The notes beneath the pieces are model-generated. The model saw only the letters and a program-made list of their open reading frames with translations, did not search any database and was not told where the DNA came from. DNA of 64,000 bases from Adiantum capillus-veneris (taxonomy: Eukaryota; Streptophyta; Polypodiopsida; Polypodiales; Pteridaceae): positions 18,210,478 to 18,274,477 of the forward strand of contig CM043961.1 in assembly GCA_014529385.2 (NCBI GenBank), read 5' to 3'. How positions within the stretch are numbered: the stretch's first letter is position 1; each line of letters begins with the position of its first letter. Made by a program: the position numbers and the translations under genes. This document shows, one piece after another, positions 24,008 to 36,634 of this stretch.

Positions 24008-26210
24008 AAAAATTTCATTAATCCAAAGAAGAGTGAATTTTTCTTCAAGAGATTCCATACTTAGGTTACGTTATCTCTCAAGCTGGTGTCCGTATAGATC
24101 CAACAAAGTAAGAGGTAATATATGGATGGCTAACCTAAGGAATCTACATGAGCTACGAAGATTTATTGATATGTGTGCATACTATAGATGCTTCATAGCT
24201 AAGTTCTTCCAAATAGCGGGACCATTACATGACTTGACAAAGAAGAATGTTAAGTACATATGGTCTGCTAAGGAGAAAAATTATTTTGATAAGCTTAAAG
24301 AAAAGCTTACCTCTCAACCCGTGCTTACACTTTCGGACCTCTTAAAACCATTTGAGGTCTAATGTGATGCTTGTGGAGATTTCCTTGAAGCAGTCTTGCT
24401 TCAAGAAGGGCATGCCATAGCATATGAGAGTCGGACTCAATTCCGATGAGCATGTCTTGGGCATCTACGAAAAGGAGCTACTAGGTATCCCACATGCCCT
24501 TGATACATGGAAGCACTACCTTTTGGGGACTCCATTCATCCTACAAACGGATCACCAAAGTCTTAAGTACTTCATGATGCAAACCAAGCTCTCCGACAAA
24601 CAAATGAGGTGGGAAATTTTTATTTCGCAATTCAATTTTCATATTGCTCACATTGCTAGGCAGGCACAATCAAGTAGTTGATGCACTATCACGATGACCA
24701 AGGGCCAATGCGGTGTCCATAGCAACTCACAATGATCTATCCTCTATGATAGATGAGTATGCTACTGACCTTGATTTTGAAGATGTAATTTCAACCCTTG
24801 CCTTAGGGAAGAAAGAAGAACCATTCACTTTGCAGGATGGTTATCTTCTCCATGGAAATCGGCTATGTGCTACTCACTCTCTTCGCAAGAAAGTAAAGTA
24901 TGAGTCCCATGCTCCCCCCTATGCGGGGCATAGAGGGATTCAACCTACTCTTTGAGGAGTAGAGACATATTTCTATTGGCGTACCATGAAAGTGGACATA
25001 CAAGAGTATGTTTCCAAATGTGTGATATGCCAAAAGACCAAGAATGATAGGGGAAAGCAACCTGGATTATTCCAACCATTCCCAATTCCTAATTCACCAT
25101 GGGAGAGCATATACATGGATCTTTGGATTGCTCAAGTCTATCCATGGGAATATACGAATATGGATGATAGTTGAAAGGTTTAGAAAACAAGCACACTTCA
25201 TACCTGTCAAAAAGACTATCAAGGCACACCAAATGGCAACTCTCTTCATATCCCAAATTTTCAAGCACCATGGCTTGTCAACATCAATAGTGTCGAATAG
25301 AGATCCTTGAATGACCATTAATTTTTGGAAGAGTCTCTTTGAGAATCTAGTTACATGGCTAAATTTCTCTTCAGCCTATCACCTGCAAACGGATGACCAA
25401 AGTGAAATAGCCAACCTTACAATTATCGATCTACTCAAGACTTATGTTACAGAAGTAGATCAATGTGCCCAATGGGAGAAGTACGTTACTCTTGTAGAGT
25501 ATTCATACAATAACAATGCCCATATCACTATAGGGAAGGTTCCTTTTGAAATCATTGAGGGAAGACCTAAAAGACCCTTGCTACTTAAGGCACATGGGAA
25601 GATCTTCACTGCTGATGAGTATAGCCGAGACCTACAAGAATCTTTTCAAAAGATTAAGGAGGCTATATCCATCTCCCAAAGAAGGCACAAGGCTGCTGCT
25701 AACAAGCACAAATGGGCCTTAGCCTTCAAGGAAAATGATTGAGTCCTACTCAAATTTCCCAAGGCTCAATTGAGGCAAACTACGGGCAAAAAATCGTACG
25801 GGCCACCAAAAGTATTATGCTAAGTTAGCAAAAAGATACTATGGTCCTTTCCAAATCTTAAAACCAATCAATGAGATGGCCTATCAACTCAAGTTGCTCA
25901 ACCATTGGCTCATTTACAATGCTTTTCATGTGAGCCTACTCAAGCCTTACAAAGGCGAGCCACCAAAAGAACCAATAATTGAGAATTCGCCAAAGATCAA
26001 AGATAAAGAAGAGGTGTTGCAATCCAAATCGATTCTTTGACATGAAGACAAGGTAGTAAGACATGGTAAGATTATCTGATGGTATCTTATTGATTTTTAA
26101 AAATATCCTTTTGAAGATGCTAGATGGATGCAAGGAACAAAGCTTAAGGATAGTATGAACCTTGTGAATGCTTACAATGCTACACTAGAGTAAGCAAATG
26201 TAAATGCTTT
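24008..26210 (+). pseudogene. gypsy B pol remnant (RT 3' half, RNase H, integrase, chromodomain-like)
   Basis: It starts mid-RT with the equivalent of K-S-E-F-F and continues M-C-A-Y-Y-R-C-F-I-A-K-F, then RNase H (T-D-H-Q-S-L-K-Y-F at about 24548) and the integrase zinc-finger region (H-A-P-P-Y-A-G-H-R-G ... C-V-I-C-Q-K-T-K). The core and C-terminal part follow (Y-S-Y-N-N-N-A-H-I-T-I-G-K-V-P-F-E-I at about 25500). The chromodomain-like tail at 26030-26190 carries the TGA before W-Y-L found in copy A. Many stops and frameshifts are present. It is about as decayed as copy A and clearly the same family. Confidence 0.86.
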
Positions 26211-26544
26211 CTAAATGAATTTTGTTTTTGTCTTATAAGACTAATCCTCTTTTCTGTACAAATTTAAATAGTATGCATGCTTAGAATCGTGTTTGTGATG
26301 GCAACGTCACTCAAACACCAAGTAGAATTTGTCACTCTACTTTGAGAGTATGATATGGCCTAAAGAGCATACATGCTTGCGGAAGCTAAGTCTCCCAAGC
26401 ACCAAATGGACTAGTCATCCATTTTGGAATGATGTCGTATGGTAAAAAGGGATCCTCTACCTGCTAAGAAACATAGACTAATGATTAAGACTCTATCTCT
26501 TCTACCCCATAGCCGAGGATGACTATGGTTTCAAGGAGAGGTAA

Positions 26545-27909
26545 TGTCATGAAATTTAATATCTACCTATTCCAAAAATACTTTCTCATATTGAACTAAT
26601 CATTTAATAGGGGGGAGATGAATAGGAACAAGAGTCATGTGCAAATAATGGAGCTTAGAAGACCTTAGGGTTAGCTTCATTAAAGACCTCCAAAGGTTAG
26701 TGTTAAAAGTCCTTAGACCTAGGACCTTAAGCAAGTTGGGACCAACCTTGAGGTGGGAACCCTACCCAAGCTTGAGGTGCTTTTTGTGCTTGTTGACTAA
26801 GGTGCTTAAGGTGTTTGTGGGAACCTTTCCAGACCTTGAGGTGCTTTTCATACTTAAAGGACTAAGGTGCTTGAAGTGTTCAATTCAAACATGATCTCTC
26901 AAGAGGCATAAAAGATTGTCATGCTTAAATGACTAAGCTGTTTGAAGTGTTTAATTCAAACATGATCTCTTAAGAAGCATAAAAGACACATGTCAAGATC
27001 CTCCCCATTTTCCCCTCATGATGTACTTGAATTCTATTGAATAGGCTTTAAAGGGGTCCAATAGAATTTATATGTATTCAAATAACTAATTAAGCTCTTT
27101 CTCTCGAAGACGAAAAAGAGGATCCCTGTCCAAATGATATAATTACATAATGAGAGAGAGAGAGAGAGGGTTGACCAAGCATGAGAGGGAGGTTGCTTTG
27201 GGCATCCTCATTCTCATTCTCTCTCTCTCTCTCTCTCTCATACACACACACCCACACACACACACACATTGAGGGTGTGAAGCAAAGAACTCCATCTCCT
27301 TCTCTAAGCTTGAGAAGTTGAGAGCCTACACCAAAAAATCTTGGCTATGGAATGCAAATCCAACCAAGTGCCAAGCTTCAATGGCATGCTCATCTTCTCT
27401 ACCATCTATATTACTATGCTAAGCTAAGCTACAAGAGTAATCTATGGTGAGGAAGGTACTTCTTTCTCGTATGTTACTTCTTCTTCCTCTTCTCTACCCT
27501 CATTCCCTGCTAGCTCTCTCCACCTTTGAAGGTGTTTGAGGTCTTGGGATTGAGGTTGGGGACAAGTTAATGCCGATTAAGGGCATAATTTTAATGCATT
27601 AAGCTTTCCATCTTCATTGCATCGATTAGGTCTTAAGAAACACAAAGCTTGTATTGTACAAAGTCTCTCATTATGGGAGAATCTATAATACAAAAGCCTT
27701 TTGGAGGGGGGACCGACTCTAAGTAAATTCGGTCCTCAACTGTTGTCAACTTCTCTAATTCTCTCCTTGCAAAGTATTGTTCATGCCAAGATAATTAGGT
27801 ATAATGAATATTTTTCTATCCATCATCAAATTTTCTCTTTATGATTTTGAAGAATTCTCTTAGAAATGATCACTATAGTTATTTTAATTTTGCTACTTTC
27901 CATGTTACA
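26545..27909 (+). repeat. last gypsy LTR (1365 bp)
   Basis: It starts TGTCATGAAATTTAATATC after the purine-rich TTTCAAGGAGAGG and ends TTTCCATGTTACA. A (CT)n(CA)n microsatellite lies at about 27216-27268. It aligns as a reverse complement with 15560-16973 and, for its 3' half, with 61065-61740, which together fix the LTR boundaries. Confidence 0.82.
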
Positions 27910-29013
27910 AGTCCAATTTCGTTACATTGTAGGAATTCCATATGAAGAATAATAATAAGTTTGCATGAATACAAAAGGAGGGGCTTGTTGGATTTTGCTC
28001 CCTCTCTTTCTCATTCTCACACTCTCAAGTGCTTGTAATAAGCAAAAAACCGACGTGTACTCTAGGTCGCCAAAGTTGGCCTTTGTGTCTTGATAATAAT
28101 GATAGCTCTCATTACTCTACTCGTATCCAGAGTCAATTTGGAGTTTGGTGCTTAGGATGGTTGTATCTTGAGATCCTTTACTTACTTTATTTAGCCATTA
28201 CAATAGAATGAGCACTTTAGAGTTGAGAGGGCTCCTCCCATTACTGCAGCCGTAGTGGGCACCTCAAATTATTGCAACATTCTGCGTCCGAATCAGGTTT
28301 GATGTGCAGCTTCAATACATGTCACTCTCCTCAAATTGCAGCCACACCCCTTGCATCTTTTTCATAATTTCTAAATGTGTTTCTTTGGGGTGTTACCTTC
28401 TATTGCATTCGTAGGCATTTTTGCCCCTCGTGTTACTTTTATTGGCTCCACCTTGAGTTGAAACCTTGCATTGTTCTAAGCCCCCTAGGTTTGGACGCTC
28501 ACCACATCCAAGGCAGGTGCCCTTCTGTACCTAAAAGGTAGTAGTTTGACCACTAACAATGTCACGATACAAAGGAAACATGAAAAGTTGTTGACCTACT
28601 TGCCAGATATGCGGTTGCTAGACCCAAGAGTCAGTGATGATATTGTAGGTCATACTAATATCAGCAACCCAATCGTACATGATAATCATTATATGATGGA
28701 GTAGTGGGCTTCTATGGCCCTATGTTACAAATAGGTTTGCGGGTGAACATAATGGTTCATTTAATGAGAATTCCACCTTCAAGTCCATCTATGTGGATCG
28801 CGGTTACTCTGATATGTACACTACAACATCTCCTTTCAGGGAGATCACTCCAACCACATGGTTGCAAATGCAACTTAATTGAAGAGAATGATGCCCTCTA
28901 CACATTGATGTAAAAACAAAAAAAATAGGGTTATGGAATGCTTTCCTGCAGCGCAGCATTTTTGAAGTGAGTAGGTTTGGAAAAGTTGACTCTCATCTCT
29001 TATTTTACGTACA
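27910..29013. other. non-coding stretch between gypsy B and LINE-2
   Basis: No recognisable gene. Frames at 28029-28211 and 28704-28913 are short and featureless. The last few hundred bases may include the 5' untranslated part of the LINE that follows, but no element end is visible. Confidence 0.5.
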
Positions 29014-29945
29014 ATGTCTTTCGGCACTCGCAAGGGTTCTTCTTCTTCAACAAGGTCCACAACCATCATAGAAAATGATCCAAATTATCCTAAGTGTGGA
29101 GATAGCAACACAACCACTCAATCAACAACGTCAGAAGCCATGATCATGGCATACGTGGTATCATTTCAAGAGACCGTAAACAAACAAGGTGAAGACTTAT
29201 GGGTATTTATAATGGAGAATGGCACATTAAGGGTTCTTGTGGTTGAGAATGAGAATCTCAAGAGGACACTTGAGATGCAAACAACATGTTTGATGCAAGT
29301 GGAAGAGGAAGTCAAGGAATGTGAACACTCTCTTTTGGACCTGGATGCTTTGAAGGAGCGCATGAGCAAAGTAGAGCATGACCATGTATTGAAAGAGGAG
29401 AAATTTGACACCATGAGCTGGGATGTATGCAACATGAAAAATGTATGCACAAGAACAAGTCTTGGGTTGATGTATGTGGTGGTAACAATGTGATTTCTAA
29501 TTCCTCCCTCATGCACGATATGGCTCAAACAATAGATGTTGAGAATGTGGATGTAGAGGAGTTGAAGGAACAAGAGCGGCACACCAAAAACATTGTTATT
29601 CATGGAAATCCCAAAGACAAGTTAGAGAAACCTCCTTCTCTTGCCATTGTTATCGAAGAATTCTTCAAAACCCACTTTGGCATGTTAGGAGTTATGGTTT
29701 ACGGAGCACATAGAGTGGGTAAGCAAGGAGCTCCTTGCTTGGGAGAATGACCGATTGTATGCACCATGCCAGATGAGACCAAACAAAAGATTATCCTTGA
29801 TAACAGTTGGAACTATTTGAGGGATACAAAATGTTTTGTATGTGAAGATTTCACTATTAAGAAACAAAATATGCATCGCAAGGCATATGAGGAGAGAAAT
29901 AAGAAAAACAAGGAGATCTCTCATGAAAGAAAATGTGCCCAATGA
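29014..29945 (+). pseudogene. LINE-2 ORF1 (L1-type RNA-binding protein) remnant
   Basis: ATG at 29014 opens a Ser/Thr-rich start followed by a likely coiled coil (residues about 75-140: V-E-N-E-N-L-K-R-T-L-E-M and D-L-D-A-L-K-E-R-M-S-K-V-E). After a frameshift near 29430-29490 the second frame has K-N-I-V-I-H-G-N-P, V-Y-G-A-H-R-V-G-K and, beyond a TGA (about 29748), R-D-T-K-C-F-V-C-E-D-F-T. This order of coiled coil, RRM-like I-V-I-x-G and K-x-F-x-x-E-D-x-T is that of L1 ORF1 proteins, which bind the element's RNA. The TGA precedes P-I-V-C-T-M and probably replaced CGA. Confidence 0.72.
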
Positions 29946-30007
29946 GGACGCGAGTCCCTCGAGAAAATAGGAATGTGCAGCCTATGAGGCCGGATTAGAA
30001 TTGAAAG

Positions 30008-30697
30008 TATGATTTTGGAATTGCAATGGATACCCATGGAATGTAGGAGTTGGCATAGATGAACTAACAAACAAAGATGATGTTGTACTTCTTGTTGAAA
30101 CTTGGGAGCATGATACACAAAGGATTAACAGATTGGAGGATTATAATGTATATTCATTGATGTGGTCAAAGAATATCAAGAAACAAAGAGGGCAAGGAGG
30201 GGTAGCATGTATGGTTAAGAAAGGATTGGAAGATTTTGTATCAATTGTGAAAGATGACAAGCACAAAGGTTATGTATGGCTGAAAATTATGACACCAAAA
30301 TGAGCACCCATTTTGTAGCCGGTTGTGCTAGATTCCTCAACATGATTCCCCCTTTTCTGCTTGCATGGATAGAGATCATCCATTTTTTGATTTTGAGGAG
30401 GACATTGATTATTTTAAAGGCAAAGGTGATCTTATTGTCTTTGGAGATATGAATGATTGCACAAAAACATTGCAACATGATACTCAACAATTTGATATGC
30501 CATACACTTCAAGGGAGTTGGAGGAAGTTCACTTGTATGATCATACTTTAATGGATGAGAAAGAGTTGGATCACTATGGAAAGTTACTTTTATACATGTG
30601 CAATAGCATGGGTATGCTCATTGCCAATGGTGTATCTTTGTGGAGTGGAACCAATGGATTTACATATAGAAACCATAATGATGATAGTGTGATTTAA
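30008..30697 (+). pseudogene. LINE-2 ORF2 endonuclease region
   Basis: The frame near 30008 reads F-W-N-C-N-G-Y ... L-L-V-E-T-W ... G-G-V-A-C-M, the W-N-x-N-G / E-T-W / G-G-x-A motifs of the exonuclease-endonuclease-phosphatase fold used by LINEs to nick target DNA. The frame from 30365 continues with I-V-F-G-D-M-N-D, the metal/catalytic G-D-x-N motif, and G-x-L-L-x-x-C-x-x-x-G-M-L-I-A-N-G ... F-T-Y. A TGA just before F-W-N-C-N and a frame change near 30300-30365 break it. Confidence 0.8.
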
Positions 30698-31249
30698 TAT
30701 ATGCTACTCTTCAAAGACATCATGCATAACATAAAGAGTTTTACACTTGGTCAATGGACCCCGGAATCATTCCATCGAACCTTATGTATTGAACTTACAC
30801 GTGGAGAAGAAACTAAGCATGATAATCTAAGCCAAAGGGAATAGAAGTTATCACTATGTATGAATTTCAAACGGGCACCAATGTACATTGCAATTGTTGA
30901 ACAAAAGTTATGGATGACAAAGCTTCGACATGATGCACCATTGGAAACTAAACAGGAAGCTTGCTTTGCCATAAAGCATGTCCATGGTATCAATAAAAAT
31001 ACATCACGCAAAAGGTGGTTTGATAAAGAATGTCAAGATGCTTAAAAGCCTTGATAAAGCTTGATGCAACTATGGACAAAGACAAATATCAAAGTCATTT
31101 GCATACATACAAGGCACTAATTCAAAAGAAGAGAATAAGATGGGAAGTAAAGCATCAAAATTTTCAAGTCCAAGAAAAGGCACATGCATGTGGAAGATTT
31201 TGGAGAAACTTGAGGGGCAAGTGGGTTGAGAGTTTTGGTAACTTGACTT

Positions 31250-32529
31250 GTGGATATGTGCACAAATTGTAGGCAACTATATGAGGAACCAAATGCTGGA
31301 AAAAGGCCATTGTATGGTTTACTCCCATGTATGCCCTCTTTATTTACTATTGAGGATGTGTGCGGTGGGCTTGAAAAGTTGACCACTTGCAAAGCGGGAG
31401 ATCTTCAAGGCATCAAGTTGAAAATGATTAAAATGGACAGGAGATTTTATACATGAATGGATGTGTGATATGTTCAACCGTGCACTTCAACATGGTATGC
31501 CTTGTGATTGTACTTCAAGCCTTTGCATAAAGGAGGGGATGTAAAGAATGTAAATAGCTACCAAATTATAATGATTGGGTCTCTTATGGAAAAGTTGTTT
31601 GGGTGCATAATGGAGATAAAATTGAACGATTGGACTAAAGAAAATGGAAAGCGTGCAAAAGGACAAGTGGCTCTTTATTGACGCCATAGCACCATCGATC
31701 ATCTTGTTATTCTTCATGCTCTCATGGAGGAGATCGGTTGAAAGGAAAGCGATTGTATTGTTGCTTTGTAGACTTTAAGAAAGCCTCTGATATGATTCCA
31801 CATAACTATTAGTGGAGAAGCATAGAAGAACTCCAAGTGACAAGTGAGTTTATGCTTGCGGTTTCTCGAATCTATGAGAAGATGATGTGTCAATTGTGCA
31901 TGGAAAGAGGAATTTCAAAACAAATTGCAAGCACTATTGGGGTTAAACAAGAATGTCTATTGTCACCAACTGTCTTTGGTATATGCATCAATCAATTGGA
32001 ACAAATGGTACTTGACTCTATGCAAGAGGAAGGCATTGAAGAGGTCACTATTTGCAATGCGGTAATCATGCTTTTGTCGTATGCAGATGTTGATGTAGTG
32101 CTTCTAGTACAGACTTTAGAGGATCCACAGAAGCTTATGGTTGTCCTTGAGAACTTTTACTTGCATAGTGGGTTGATTGTGAATGAATCCAAAACAAAGG
32201 TTATGCTTGTGAAGATCAACCATAAGAGAAGCCATGTATTCTATACAACAATGAGACACTTGAAGTTGTTGAGAGATTTAATTACCTTGGCCTTGAGGTT
32301 CCGGCCAATCACAAGTGGCATGAATGTGCTATGCATTGTTAGGAAGCTAGAAACAGAGCATATTATGCATTTGAGAACATCTGTAATGCGGCCAATCACA
32401 AGTGGCATGAATGTGCTATGCGTTGTTAGGAAGCTAGAAAGAGAGCATATTATGCATTTGAGAACATGTGTAATGCGGGAAACATCGAGTGTTGGGTACT
32501 CAAGAAGTACCTTTTTGACACATTGGTGA
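31250..32529 (+). pseudogene. LINE-2 ORF2 reverse transcriptase region
   Basis: The RT starts with F-T-I-E-D-V-C-G-G-L-E-K-L ... G-D-L-Q-G-I-K, followed in shifted frames by the I-G-S-L-M-E-K-L-F-G-C and V-D-F-K-K-A-S-D-M-I-P-H motifs. The long frame from 31837 gives I-G-V-K-Q-E-C-L-L-S-P-T-V-F-G. The catalytic motif reads Y-A-D-V-D-V-V-L-L (32080-32106) instead of Y-A-D-D, that is, one extra codon between the two aspartates. Downstream an 87-bp tandem duplication adds 29 residues (32302-32475). RT activity is not expected. Confidence 0.85.
32302..32475 (+). repeat. in-frame 87-bp tandem duplication in LINE-2
   Basis: The unit CGGCCAATCACAAGTGGCAT... at 32302-32388 is repeated at 32389-32475 with only a few substitutions. 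It keeps the frame and duplicates the segment G-M-N-V-L-C-(I/V)-V-R-K-L-E. Confidence 0.93.
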
Positions 32530-33399
32530 CACCGGTTCTTCTGTATGGAGTTGAAGTGTGGGGCAAGAGCATCTCAAAGTCTACTTGGAAAGAGTGAGAA
32601 TGTCCAAAAGTGTTTTCTTACAACCTTTCTCCAAGTTAAGACACAAACACCATATATGCTCCTAGTTCTTGATTTGGGATCTCTTCTAATTGAGGATATG
32701 GGCATGGAAAGGGTTGTGGAGTACATGATAAAGATGTGTCAAAACCCCTCACATCGACTTCCTACAATTTCATGGGAAGCAAGCAAAAAAGTTCAAAAGA
32801 TGCATAAAAGCAAGATCTTGAGCACGGGATGGATGCAAGATATAAAGAAGTGGTTTGGAAGATGGGATGCATTACACTTTCTACATGATGCCTCAATAAA
32901 CTCTCAAGTAAATGAAGCTTTTCTACAACGCCAATGTATTACGGCTTGGGAGAAATCCAGTGGGTCATGCTTCATACATTACACCACACATATTGCCCCC
33001 AAACTACAAAACCATGTTCTTTGCTGAAAGAAGAACCCATAATCACCCTTACATGCTTGAGCCTATCCTTTTGTCAACAATACGTGCTATCGCAGCCATT
33101 TTGCTTAGCTCCCACTCCCTTTAATGCGAGGCAGGGCATTGGGGCAATGAAAAAGAGTCAAATCAAGTGTGCACATTATGCTCACTGCAAGTTCGAGAGT
33201 CTGAGTGTACCACACACTACTAGAGTGCTCAACTTTTGGTCACATTTGGACTTGCTTCCCGCACATTTTCAGCCATGACTTAGACCAACACACTTTCCTC
33301 TCCCAGACACAATGTGAACTCCCCATTGCAACTCTCATCACCACAATTTGGAGCATTGAGAATCACTCATCATCCACACACATACTACATCACATGTAA
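32530..33399 (+). pseudogene. LINE-2 ORF2 C-terminal region
   Basis: It continues from P-V-L-L-Y-G-V-E-V-W-G (about 32530-32565, the usual post-RT motif) through V-Q-K-C-F-L-T-T-F-L-Q-V-K. The last part has Y-H-T-L-L-E-C-S-T-F (about 33206-33236), like the final H-x-L-x-x-C motif of LINE ORF2 proteins. Frames change at about 33000 and 33200. Confidence 0.7.
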
Positions 33400-33448
33400 C
33401 TTTGTTCCGATAGGTCATATTTGACCTCCGAGGACAATACTAAATTCT

Positions 33449-33797
<349 letters not shown>

Positions 33798-34436
33798 TTT
33801 CCTGAGAAGGAGACCAACATGTGACAACATGCAACAAAGAATTAGGACACATGCATCACTCTCCAGCCCCTTTCTCTCTATCTTGAGTTAGGGCCGTGGG
33901 TTAGCTTGCTGCAACCATCATTGCAAGGGCAATGGTGGTTATGTTGCATGGAGGTTGAGAGGATCGACTTCTCCTGTTTAATTTTTCTAGGCCAGTTGTG
34001 CATGTGATTCATCACTTGGGGCAAGCTTCCTATCCCTAATTCATTTCAATCGTTGGCTTGGAGTTGCAAGTGCACTGGGTTTGTGGCACGGAGAGAAAGC
34101 CATGAGAGAGGCTCATTGTAGTTCCATAGTAGGAAAAACAAATAGCCCTAGGCTAGCCATGGTTCTTGGATTATCGTTGCTGACTCCGGGGTTCCATGAG
34201 ATAGGGGAAGGAAGGCATGTTGTAGTTTGATAGGGCCCTGCCACCACTAGCTCTCATGATATTCCCAAGACTTATTTACAGCCAGTGGGATGGGGTGCAC
34301 GGGAAGCAAGCCATTGTAGCACAAATGCTTTGACTAGCTCTCACAAGCAAGGTTACGTTGGGAAGGAAGCCAACACATGTTCTCTCTATTACCAATGACA
34401 CGCCATCAATGGTGACGTCAAGTACACCAACTTTAA

Positions 34437-34599
<163 letters not shown>

Positions 34600-34666
34600 C
34601 ATGCTAGCATGTTGAGGGCAAGCACAATAGCTGAGTAACACCTATGGAGCAGTCAGTACAATGCCT

Positions 34667-34669
<3 letters not shown>

Positions 34670-34703
<34 letters not shown>

Positions 34704-34773
34704 TCAGAGAGCGCAAATATGAGCAAGGGTTGCAGACTCTCTCAAGCCATCTAAGGTGCTACATATAGGAGAC

Positions 34774-34822
<49 letters not shown>
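34670..34822. repeat. two (CT)n microsatellites
   Basis: CT arrays at about 34671-34700 and 34778-34822, separated by unique sequence. Together with 33449-34597 they make a dinucleotide-rich block of about 1.4 kb. Confidence 0.95.
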
Positions 34823-34826
<4 letters not shown>

Positions 34827-35703
34827 TTCCAAATGGCCTTCTCATGCCTATAAAGATAGACCTCGGACAAGCATCTCTCTATTGATGACATCTTTGCATG
34901 TCTACCAACATTACTTGAGCATTTTCCCCACTTACAAAAGTATATTCTTCTATGAGATATCTCACATATGCATGCTTAAGCCTATTCCTTATCCACATTC
35001 CACACCCTAACAGAAACCCAACTTAGCTCCTACTACCTTCAATGGGCATTGGGCCCCTAGGAAAGAGTCCATATATGTATGTACCATATGATCGTGTGTT
35101 GATCACATCATTACAAGAACTTATTTTCAAGTTTTTCTATACTCTTTTAGATCTTTGTATTGGAATCACTTACTATGCATCCATGTAGGCACTATTGTGG
35201 AGATCTTCACCATAACACTTTCACTTAGAGCTATCACTAGGGTAAATGGGCCAATAATGGGACAAGTTCCTATTTAGGGACCCATCGTCCTGGTGTAGAC
35301 GTACAATTGGTATGTACTTTCTTATTGATCAGAATGTCCAATTTATTGATGATTGTTGCCTATGGATTGTTGTAAGCAAAATCGCATTTGTCGTAGGTAG
35401 CTGCTGGCCAGTGCTATCATTTGCACTCCTCCTTGCTCAAGAGGAAGAAGAATGCAAAAAATGCTTGCCCCCTCACTTACGAGTTGTTAAAGTGGGGCTT
35501 TCCCTAGGATGGCCAATCAAGGGCATAGATACCATCCAAGAGGTCTTGATCTACTTTCTTTCTTGCCAAAATTTAATTCAATGGAACAATATAAAACTCA
35601 AACTCTATAGGTTTATTTTGACAACTTTTAGGCCGTTGTTGTGTCAAAAACTAAGAGAGCAATTATGTTGCAAAAATGGAGATGCAAAGGTTGAATTGTG
35701 GCC
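34823..35703. other. non-coding stretch
   Basis: No gene recognised. The frame at 35312-35737 has no recognisable domain and runs into the 3' end of the LINE on the other strand. Confidence 0.5.
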
Positions 35704-36480
35704 TTTTTGTGTGTGCAAAACTCACAATTATGAGTGATTGTATTAGAATGACACCAAGAAATATACAAAATAGCCTCAAGCTCAAGCCGAGCCTTGAGGG
35801 ACAAGGGTTACATCAGAGCCTAGTTACAAGTACCTCGTACCAAAAGCCCAGTCCTTTACATAGCAAGGCTTGATTGGATGACGAGAGTCGCCCTAAGCCA
35901 ATCATCCGAGTTTTTCCTTTTACGTAGCATAAATATTAACTCCTTACTTTCTTGAACAATCTCTAAGAATCTAGCCACTGAGGGGTCGCTATCAAAGACA
36001 TGGCAGTTCCTGGCCTTCCATATCTTATTGAAGAAACAATATCCGACAATTTGAGTACAAATTAGAAGTGTAGGACTTCGAAATTGTTTCCTGCCAAGGC
36101 ACATATCCTTCTTGAAAAACCAGATCCTTGTTGAAAAACCCTATCTTCCACGTTCTTTGTATCCATTTTCACACTTTCCTTGCCAAGCCTCTAATTGCCA
36201 AGCATTCCATGAAAAGATGAGCAAGGTCTTCGCTAGCCAATCTACACCGCCTGAATCTTGACGCCCATTGGCAAAGCCCTCCACAACACCTTCCACAAAA
36301 ACACTGTGGATTCCAGATGTTCTTCGTGATCTCGATACATTGAGCTTCCGACCATTGTTTCTTCCAATTTTTGTTCAAAGTGGTGATCCAATCAGTCTCA
36401 TGCATCAATGCTTGGTAGATGCCCTTGGTATGAGATTCAACTCAATGGAGCTTAAAGAATTGTGGCCCTTAACTTCAAAA
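35704..36480 (-). mobile_element. 5'-truncated LINE fragment, relative of the one at 7085
   Basis: On the minus strand it carries L-N-K-N-W-K-K-Q-W-S-E-A and R-L-A-S-E-D-L-A-H-L-F-M-E-C, matching the zf-RVT region of the first fragment, then the tail C-T-Q-I-V-G-Y-C-F-F-N-K-I-W-K-A-R-N. The 3' untranslated part (GCAAAACTCACAATTATGAG) also matches 7097-7120. Frameshifts and an internal deletion (the Trp/Pro/Tyr stretch after N-I-W is shortened) break it. The poly-A is reduced to a short T run near 35704. Confidence 0.8.
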
Positions 36481-36568
36481 AAAAATCCGAAGAAGCATCT
36501 CATGATTGAGGAAGGCTTCCCTAATACTAGCCATGGACAGATAATTGTGGCTATTCTATAGCAGCCAT

Positions 36569-36574
36569 GGCCCA
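36569..36574 (+). promoter_or_regulatory. possible site-II-like GGCCCA element upstream of the PPR gene
   Basis: GGCCCA (TGGGCC on the other strand), inside CCATGGCCCATGGG, lies about 65 bp upstream of a TATA-like sequence. Site II elements (TGGGCY) are frequent in plant promoters of genes for organelle proteins. One copy is weak evidence. Confidence 0.3.
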
Positions 36575-36634
36575 TGGGTAGATAATTCCGACCATCGCAA
36601 AGTGTCTGTTAATTAACCGCGAAGAGGCCTGTTG

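Larger units (their letters stand above)
16974..27909 (+). mobile_element. Ty3/gypsy array: LTR - internal A - LTR - internal B (truncated) - LTR
   Basis: Three LTRs of one family (16974-17319 partial, 23027-24007, 26545-27909) bracket two internal regions in the same orientation. Internal A (17335-23026) has gag, protease, RT, RNase H, integrase and a chromodomain-like tail. Internal B (24008-26544) begins in mid-RT directly after the middle LTR, so its PBS, gag, protease and RT N-terminus are gone. The middle LTR is 981 bp with a CA array; the last is 1365 bp with different central sequence. This three-LTR, two-internal layout usually comes from unequal recombination between related insertions. 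Confidence 0.87.
29014..33399 (+). mobile_element. two-ORF LINE (LINE-2), decayed but nearly full length
   Basis: An ORF1-like RNA-binding protein is followed by an ORF2 with apurinic-type endonuclease, reverse transcriptase and a C-terminal region, all in the same direction and usual order. The coding sequence is split by frameshifts and stops at many points. The 3' end lies shortly before a CT array at 33449. No poly-A tail or target duplication was found. It differs in sequence from the LINE fragments at 7085 and 35704. Confidence 0.85.
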
